Notes under the pieces: model-generated
The model's database searches: none
What the model saw: only the letters and a program-made list of their open reading frames with translations
Told to the model about the DNA's origin: nothing
In this document: positions 5,577 through 9,800 of the stretch, one piece after another
Layout: every line of letters begins with the position of its first letter
How positions within the stretch are numbered: the first letter of the stretch is position 1
Translations under genes and position numbers: made by a program
Assembly: GCA_913046155.1 (NCBI GenBank)
Contig: CAJWRY010000055.1
Location: 1-9,800, forward strand
Reading direction: 5' to 3'
Origin: an uncultured Candidatus Nemicrothrix sp.
Lineage (GTDB): Bacteria; Actinomycetota; Acidimicrobiia; Acidimicrobiales; UBA8592
DNA length: 9,800 bases

Positions 5577-6754
5577 TATTTCATGACCCTGAGCCATGCT
5601 ATTGGCTGGCTTGAAGTTACTCTTTCACCTTCTATAGCAAGAAAACCTTGGACCTCGCCAGAAAAGGCACTTCTGACTTCAGTCTCGTTCACGTGCCCTA
5701 AAAGAAAACCGGTTTTAATCTCTTTCCCAGTTAAATCATTATCTGTTGGTGTGAAAATTCCAGCACAGGGACTTACGACAAGGCGTTCGGTAGCAAATAG
5801 ATGCTCACCTTCAAGTGCGTCCGGTGACGAGGGTTGTTGTCCAGCAATTGTCTCTAACAACTTGTCTACATCGCTTGGAGAACTGATAGATATTGTCATT
5901 GAATCCTTGAGGGTCCTCTTTGTCATTCCTGTTAAGACAGAGCCTGGACCTATTTCCACGAAAGTGGTGAAACCTGACCCTTCAAGTTGATGTAAGATGT
6001 GCTTCCAACGAACTGGACTGGTTAACTGCGAAGATAGGAGAGCAGGCCACTCTTTGGTATTCTCATGGCCGATTGCATCAACATTTGCAAATACGGGGTG
6101 ATCGGGTGATCGAAACTCCACACTATCAATTGCGTTGCGGAGTCGATCCCGAGCAGGTTCCATGTAGGGAGTATGAAATGCACCTGAAACTGGTAGCTTC
6201 ATCGCACGTTTAGCGCCTAGTTCCTTCGCTATTTCCGAAGCGGATTCAATTCCTGAATAGGATCCAGCAATTACAACCTGGCCTGGCGCATTGTAGTTGG
6301 CAACCCATACGTCATCGTCAACCCTATGACAAGCGCTCTCAACTAATTCATCATCAAGTCCTAGTATTGCAGCCATGGTTCCTTCATGGGATTCGGCACA
6401 AACTTGCATGGCAGCGCCACGTTCAGTAACCAGTTTTACAGCGTCTTCAAAATCTAAAGCCCCAGAAGCAGTTAGAGCGCTATATTCTCCCAAGCTATGT
6501 CCAGCATGGGCTGCTGCCTCAACTCCCACACGTTGCAAAGCATCAAAAATGACCATTGAAGTCAGGAAAGTAGCTAATTGAGCGTTCTTTGTCTCTTTGA
6601 GTTCTGCGTCGTTTGTTTCAAGGAGTAGAGCAGATAGATCTCTGCCGGAGATTGATGATGCATCCTGAACTAGTTCCCAAGATGGATGGTTCACCCATTC
6701 TTGTCCCATGCCCTCTTTTTGCGACCCTTGTCCTGGGTAAGTAAAAACAATCAT
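5576..6754 (-). CDS. fabD: Malonyl-CoA:ACP transacylase FabD with an extra C-terminal carrier-like domain
   Basis: FabD moves malonyl from CoA to the acyl carrier protein. Residues 1 to about 300 are a full malonyltransferase: PGQGSQ near the N-terminus, the nucleophile Ser87 in GHSLGEYSAL, Arg112 for the malonyl carboxylate, His194 in GAFHTPYM, and VEIGPGSVLTGM near the end. The total of 392 residues is about 80 more than the usual 300-315. The extra part follows a short linker and resembles a biotinyl/lipoyl domain (separate entry). GGAGG (6766-6762) lies 7 nt before the ATG. It is the first gene of fabD-fabH-fabG-acpP-fabF, so the promoter must lie in the 219 bp between it and the tRNA gene. 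I can see no frameshift that would explain the extension, and the frame stays well conserved to the stop. Confidence 0.95.
   Translation of the reverse strand: MIVFTYPGQGSQKEGMGQEWVNHPSWELVQDASSISGRDLSALLLETNDAELKETKNAQLATFLTSMVIFDALQRVGVEAAAHAGHSLGEYSALTASGALDFEDAVKLVTERGAAMQVCAESHEGTMAAILGLDDELVESACHRVDDDVWVANYNAPGQVVIAGSYSGIESASEIAKELGAKRAMKLPVSGAFHTPYMEPARDRLRNAIDSVEFRSPDHPVFANVDAIGHENTKEWPALLSSQLTSPVRWKHILHQLEGSGFTTFVEIGPGSVLTGMTKRTLKDSMTISISSPSDVDKLLETIAGQQPSSPDALEGEHLFATERLVVSPCAGIFTPTDNDLTGKEIKTGFLLGHVNETEVRSAFSGEVQGFLAIEGERVTSSQPIAWLRVMK
5579..5788 (-). other. C-terminal domain of FabD: biotinyl/lipoyl-like, no modifiable lysine
   Basis: This part encodes residues 323-392 of FabD. 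The stretch LVVSPCAGIFTP, then GFLLGHV, SAFSGEVQGFLAIEGERV and QPIAWLRV, follows the order of conserved positions in biotin carboxyl carrier proteins (V-SP-G-F, a G-x-LG turn, SG-V, G-x-x-V, then QP before the last strand). Where AccB has the EAMKM hairpin with the biotinylated lysine, this has HVNETEVRS, with no lysine. So the fold is likely a flat barrel like BCCP or lipoyl domains, but it should not carry biotin or lipoate. The comparison is from memory of the family, not a search. Its role may be docking or structural. Confidence 0.6.
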
Positions 6755-6819
6755 TTTCTAACCTCCAATGACTGTAATTGTTTTGACTCTCAACTGTGTG
6801 CTTTTTTCACTTTTATTTT

Positions 6820-6889
6820 CTTAAGCTTAGAACTTCTCTAGTTTTGCTTCCTGAGGATACTTAAGTTGTTTCGTTAGAACTTGCTACAG
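6820..6889. repeat. Duplicated motif in the fabD-tRNA divergent region
   Basis: TTAGAACTT occurs at 6827-6835 and 6874-6882, 47 bp apart, each followed within a few bases by an AG-ending tail (CTCTAG and GCTACAG). A CTTAAG precedes each copy (6820-6825 and 6860-6865). The pair lies about 65-135 bp upstream of the fabD start, where a promoter and operator of the fab operon would be expected. I see no clear -35/-10 pair for the minus strand in the AT-rich sequence, so the fab promoter itself is not placed. Confidence 0.4.
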
Positions 6890-6922
6890 TTTGATTGTTC
6901 TGTACTTTGGTGTGTCAAGGAG

Positions 6923-6950
6923 TTAACTTCCACAAACATTGCTTTAGGAT
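6923..6950 (+). promoter_or_regulatory. Candidate promoter of the tRNA-Leu gene
   Basis: TTAACT (6923-6928) and TAGGAT (6945-6950), each 4 of 6 to consensus and 16 nt apart, would start transcription near 6957, about 17 nt before the mature tRNA. This is a weak call made mostly from position. Confidence 0.3.
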
Positions 6951-6973
6951 CTTGTTTGGTAGACTAGCATTCT

Positions 6974-7057
6974 GCCCGGGTGGCGGAATCGGCAGACGCG
7001 GGGGATTCAAAATCCCTTTCCCTTCGGGGAGTGCGGGTTCAAGTCCCGCCCCGGGCA
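6974..7057 (+). tRNA. tRNA-Leu, anticodon CAA
   Basis: An 84-nt class II tRNA. The acceptor stem GCCCGGG (6974-6980) pairs with CCCGGGC (7050-7056), with discriminator A at 7057. The D arm is GCG to CGC around GAATCGGCAGA. The anticodon stem (7001-7005 with 7013-7017) closes loop TTCAAAA, placing CAA at 7008-7010, which reads UUG leucine codons. The long variable arm is UCCC and GGGA closed by a UUCG tetraloop, and the T arm is GCGGG-TTCAAGT-CCCGC. CCA is not encoded; the next bases are CGA, so the end must be added by CCA-transferase. Confidence 0.97.
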
Positions 7058-7165
7058 CGAAAATATATTTCACAGGAATTGTTGGGCTATTGCCAGTTTT
7101 TCAATATTTGTAATTCAGCTCTGTTGATACTTCGTTGGCAGTCTATTCTGATGGTCTAACTGATG

Positions 7166-7171
7166 TAAGAT
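7166..7171 (+). promoter_or_regulatory. Candidate -10 element for a leaderless transcript
   Basis: TAAGAT lies exactly 6 nt before the GTG start at 7178, so transcription would begin at or next to the start codon. No Shine-Dalgarno is present in the bases before the GTG. Leaderless mRNAs with a TANNNT-type box at this distance are common in Actinobacteria. No good -35 box is at the usual distance; TTGGCA at 7135-7140 is too far, with 25 nt between. Confidence 0.45.
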
Positions 7172-7177
7172 ACGCCT

Positions 7178-7471
7178 GTGCCGCAAAGATTGCTTAAGAA
7201 GAAACTGGCAGACACTTCTCTTCGTCTACGACAGTTACGGGAAGAATTGAAGGTTGCCGAAGAGCAACTCACACATTTCGCTGATGAAGCTGACGAGGCG
7301 AGGTTACGCTCACTGGTTTCGGAAACACCGTTAGCTGATCAGAAGCATAGGGAGGCAAATAAGCACGCCGAGTCTATGAGAAAGCATAAGAATATGCTTC
7401 AAAACGAAATTGAGCGTGTTGAAGCGCTGCAGGATGAATTGTTGGACCAAATGGAGTCAAAGAATGACTAA
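7178..7471 (+). CDS. Small coiled-coil protein of unknown function, upstream of the ANTAR regulator
   Basis: The 97-residue product is almost entirely charged helix. Heptad-like Leu and Ile spacing runs over residues 5-35 (RLRQLREEL, KVAEEQL) and again over 66-93 (MLQNEIERVEALQDELLDQM). Between them lies a distinctive non-repetitive stretch, THFADEADEARLRSLVSETPLAD. There is no signal peptide, membrane segment or cysteine, so it should be a soluble helical hairpin or dimer. I recall similar short proteins in actinobacterial genomes but cannot name a function. The start is GTG, without a Shine-Dalgarno and probably leaderless. The stop lies inside the next gene, overlapping the pdtaR-like start by 8 nt, which makes co-expression with the regulator likely. 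Confidence 0.85.
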   Translation: MPQRLLKKKLADTSLRLRQLREELKVAEEQLTHFADEADEARLRSLVSETPLADQKHREANKHAESMRKHKNMLQNEIERVEALQDELLDQMESKND

Positions 7472-8081
7472 ACCAATTAGAGTCGTAATTGCCGAAGACG
7501 AGGCCATAATCAGACTGGATCTAAAGGAAAGCCTTGAGGCTGAAGGTTACGCAGTTATTGGTGAAACGGGCCGTGGCGATGAGGCGATTGACCTCGTCAG
7601 AATGTTAGAACCCGATTTGATTATTCTTGATATAAAAATGCCTGGGATGAACGGTATCGACGCAGCGAAGGTCATCTCTGATGAAGGGTTAGCAGCTGTG
7701 ATTCTCCTCTCAGCCTTTAGTCAGCAAGATTTAATTAAGGAGGCGAGCAATGCTGGTGTTCTGGCCTATCTTGTGAAGCCTTTCCAAAGAAGTGATCTAG
7801 TTCCTTCTATAGAGCTTGCATTAGGCAGATTTGAAGAAATTTCAGGCTTAAAACAAGAGGCTGTAATGCTCAGGGAAAGCTTGGAGACACGAAAGTTAGT
7901 TGATCGTGCCAAGGGCTTATTGATAGATAACTATGGACTCAAGGAGAGTGATGCGTACAGGTATCTGCAAAAAAAGGCGATGGAAGATAGGACTACTATG
8001 AAAGCCGTGGCAGAAGATATTCTCGCAGATACTTCACGCGTTGACTCAGGCTCCTTCGAGAAAGTAGATAAGAAATTATGA
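7464..8081 (+). CDS. pdtaR: ANTAR-domain response regulator, PdtaR type
   Basis: This 205-residue protein has a receiver domain (residues 5-122) with acidic Glu11 and Asp12, the phospho-acceptor Asp56 in LIILDIKMPGMNG, Ser83 and Lys105 in LVKPF. An ANTAR domain (about 133-190) follows, with LVDRAKGLLIDNYGLKESDAYRYLQKKA. Proteins of this design, such as mycobacterial PdtaR and EutV, bind paired small RNA hairpins and prevent transcription termination once phosphorylated by a partner kinase (PdtaS). No kinase is in the window. The ATG at 7464 is chosen because GGAG (7453-7456) sits 7 nt upstream and MTKPIRVVIAEDE begins right at the receiver; longer frames upstream are out-of-frame reading of the previous gene. 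The stop overlaps the polA start by ATGA. Confidence 0.93.
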   Translation: MTKPIRVVIAEDEAIIRLDLKESLEAEGYAVIGETGRGDEAIDLVRMLEPDLIILDIKMPGMNGIDAAKVISDEGLAAVILLSAFSQQDLIKEASNAGVLAYLVKPFQRSDLVPSIELALGRFEEISGLKQEAVMLRESLETRKLVDRAKGLLIDNYGLKESDAYRYLQKKAMEDRTTMKAVAEDILADTSRVDSGSFEKVDKKL

Positions 8082-9800
8082 AAAAGCTTCTCTTGCTTGA
8101 TGGAAATTCTCTTGTCTATCGAGCTTTTTTCGCATTGAGTCAAGCAGATATGAGAACTTCTAATGGTGACCCTACAGGGGCGATCTATGGTTTTTTAACG
8201 ATGTTATTTACCTTAATGAAGGATCATCAACCTGATGGTCTAGCCGTAGCCTTTGACTTGCCGCACCCTACGTTTAGACATGAAAGAGTAGAGACCTATA
8301 AAGCAGGTAGGGCAAAAACACCCGATGATCTTTTAGAACAGTTACCAAAGATAAAAGAAATCTTGCCTTCAATGGGAATTCAGACGATTGAACTCAAGGG
8401 TTATGAAGCTGATGACATTCTTGCCACTCTTGCAACTCAAGCGAGAGAGGCCAAGATAGAAGCAATCGTCATAACTGGGGACAGGGACAGTTATCAATTA
8501 GTTGAGGATCCATACGTAAAGGTTTTGTATAACCGAAAGGGAGTCTCGGATTATATTCTATTTGATGAACAAGGAATCAGGGAGCGAACAGGTGTAACTC
8601 CAGGTGATTATGTCAAATACGCGGCTCTTCGAGGTGACAAATCTGATAATCTTCCTGGTGTTCCTGGTGTGGGAGAGAAAACTGCTGCGAAGTTAGTGAA
8701 CGAATTCGGAAGCCTAGACGAAATATTTCAATCGGCTGATCAGCAGAAGCCAAAACTTAAAGAGAACTTACTTTCAAATGAGGATTTAGCTCGTCTAAAT
8801 GAGGAAGTGATGACCTTAATTAGGAATGTTCCTCTTGGAGTCGAAGTGCAGAGCCTCAAACTCGGTGAATTTGATGCCGATGCTACACAAGTTTTTTTTC
8901 AGGACCTTGAACTCCGGACACTTATGACAAAGTTGAATGATGTTTTTGGAGGCTCCTTAACGATAGAGGACTCTAGTAGTGACCAGCCGGGTCTAGATTT
9001 GAAAAATGATTGCGTGACTATTGCTGATAGCGATGACTTAAAATCTCTGCTTGATGAAATCCAGCACTCAAAAGTCCCTATAGCGCTTTCGGCGAGTTGG
9101 GAAGACGAGCAGGAAATACCGACAGGTTTCGCTTTGGGGCGTGATCCTTCCGTCGGTAAATCAGCTTGGTTTCCGCGCAACTACCTTGAAGATAAGGAAA
9201 TCTCTGATGAATTTAAACAATTTCTTCAGCGAGATGCAGGAGTTATTGGTCATGGGCTAAAGAAAATAATTCGTACTCTATTAGCATTAGACTTTCCCGC
9301 TCCTAAAATCATAATGGATACTGAAGTCGCAGCATATCTTCTTAATCCGTCACGGAATTCTTATTTGCTTAATGATCTTTTGCAGGAATATGCAAAGTTA
9401 TCTATTCAGATAGGGATAGAAATTCGAGAGGGCCAGCTTGACCTTGACTTGCAAAGTGATTCAAATATGCAGCAAATCGCAATTGAAGCGGCAGCAATCG
9501 CTCTCTTGTATAAGCCTCTAGAAGATCGTATTAAAGAGGAAGGACTAGGAAAGCTTAATAACGAAATTGAATTACCCCTAATCTATGTTTTGGCTGAAAT
9601 GGAATTCAGTGGGATACAAGTTGATTTAGAAGGGCTGAAACGGTTACGCAATCAACTGGAGGATGAAGTCTCAAATGCTAGAGAAAAGATCCATAACTTA
9701 GCTGGACAAGAGTTCAATGTGAATTCAACAAAACAGTTGCAACAGGTTCTGTTCACTGATTTGAATCTAGAGCCACGAAAGAAAACTAAAACAGGATTTA
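8078..9800 (+). CDS. polA: DNA polymerase I, N-terminal part (runs off the window)
   Basis: The frame is open for 574 codons to the window edge, so about two thirds of a usual 880-900-residue PolA is present. Residues 1-290 are the 5' flap nuclease: Asp8 in LLLDGNS, Asp60, Glu110/Asp112/Asp113 in GYEADDILATLA, Asp135 and Asp137 in ITGDRDSYQLV, and Asp187/Asp190 in RGDKSDNLPGVPGVGEKTA, all metal-binding residues. The next region (about 310-485) is the 3'-5' exonuclease fold, but the DxE of motif Exo I is replaced (PIALSASWEDE) and Exo II reads GHGLKKIIRTL without its Asp, so proofreading is likely absent, as in other actinobacterial PolA and Taq. Polymerase sequence begins near 510 (LPLIYVLAEMEFSGIQVD); the catalytic palm lies beyond the end. 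It is translationally coupled to the ANTAR gene and has no clear Shine-Dalgarno of its own. Confidence 0.97.
   Translation, partial: MKKLLLLDGNSLVYRAFFALSQADMRTSNGDPTGAIYGFLTMLFTLMKDHQPDGLAVAFDLPHPTFRHERVETYKAGRAKTPDDLLEQLPKIKEILPSMGIQTIELKGYEADDILATLATQAREAKIEAIVITGDRDSYQLVEDPYVKVLYNRKGVSDYILFDEQGIRERTGVTPGDYVKYAALRGDKSDNLPGVPGVGEKTAAKLVNEFGSLDEIFQSADQQKPKLKENLLSNEDLARLNEEVMTLIRNVPLGVEVQSLKLGEFDADATQVFFQDLELRTLMTKLNDVFGGSLTIEDSSSDQPGLDLKNDCVTIADSDDLKSLLDEIQHSKVPIALSASWEDEQEIPTGFALGRDPSVGKSAWFPRNYLEDKEISDEFKQFLQRDAGVIGHGLKKIIRTLLALDFPAPKIIMDTEVAAYLLNPSRNSYLLNDLLQEYAKLSIQIGIEIREGQLDLDLQSDSNMQQIAIEAAAIALLYKPLEDRIKEEGLGKLNNEIELPLIYVLAEMEFSGIQVDLEGLKRLRNQLEDEVSNAREKIHNLAGQEFNVNSTKQLQQVLFTDLNLEPRKKTKTGF

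Noticed and set aside
5576..5800. FabD extension as the result of a frameshift or a missed stop.
   Set aside because: The frame is continuous, the tail has a coherent domain pattern, and the stop makes the same TAATG junction with fabH that is seen between acpP and fabF.
7084..7103. Possible terminator after the tRNA (GGC-TATT-GCC followed by a T run).
   Set aside because: Only three base pairs form, which is too weak to call.
6895..7113. Open frame of 72 codons on the plus strand covering the tRNA region.
   Set aside because: It runs straight through a complete tRNA-Leu gene; the frame is a by-product of the GC-rich tRNA stems.
7410..7463. Upstream extension of the ANTAR regulator by 18 codons from a TTG.
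   Set aside because: The extension lies wholly inside the coiled-coil gene in another frame, reads as non-domain sequence (KRCRMNCWTK), and the ATG at 7464 has a good Shine-Dalgarno.
8899..9180. Open frame of 93 codons on the minus strand inside polA.
   Set aside because: It is antisense to a clearly conserved polA reading frame and its product shows no recognisable features.
8990..9560. Missing exonuclease catalytic residues in PolA as a sign of gene damage.
   Set aside because: Loss of proofreading residues in this domain is well known in actinobacterial, Bacillus stearothermophilus and Thermus PolA, so it is ordinary.

Overview
The window reads as the chromosome of an uncultured, moderately low-GC actinobacterium, possibly a marine lineage such as Acidimicrobiia or Actinomarinales; the lineage is inference. 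Supporting signs are an ANTAR response regulator of the PdtaR type directly followed by polA (these two genes are also near neighbours in Mycobacterium), a tRNA gene with no encoded CCA, a GTG start that looks leaderless behind an actinobacterial-type -10 element, and compact, overlapping housekeeping operons. No mobile element, CRISPR array, phage gene or defence system is visible; almost everything is core metabolism.

Layout. Bases 1-946 (+): the end of trpB and complete trpA, joined by an ATGA overlap. 1030-1542 (+): a stand-alone transcription unit for a 106-residue unrecognised membrane protein, with a candidate promoter, a perfect 17-bp palindrome against the Shine-Dalgarno, and a textbook terminator. 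1628-2481 (+): an HU-type DNA-binding protein and then fabZ, separated by a strong hairpin with only a short T run. 2486-6754 (-): a type II fatty-acid synthesis operon transcribed fabD-fabH-fabG-acpP-fabF, convergent with fabZ with 4 bp between the stop codons. 6755-6973: a 219-bp divergent control region holding repeated motifs. 6974-7057 (+): tRNA-Leu(CAA). 7178-9800 (+): a small coiled-coil protein, the ANTAR regulator and the first 574 codons of polA, all overlapping or abutting.

How the genes work together. FabD loads malonyl groups onto AcpP, FabH starts the chain, FabG reduces, FabZ dehydrates and FabF elongates. Only the enoyl reductase is missing from the window. TrpA and TrpB complete tryptophan synthesis. 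The last operon ties a predicted RNA-binding antiterminator to DNA polymerase I.

The most unusual item is FabD. After a complete malonyltransferase it carries about 70 C-terminal residues that resemble a biotinyl/lipoyl carrier domain without the modifiable lysine. Other points worth a second look are the small membrane protein unit, the HU-fabZ hairpin, the duplicated motif in front of fabD, and the leaderless-looking start of the coiled-coil gene. No clearly new multi-gene system is evident.
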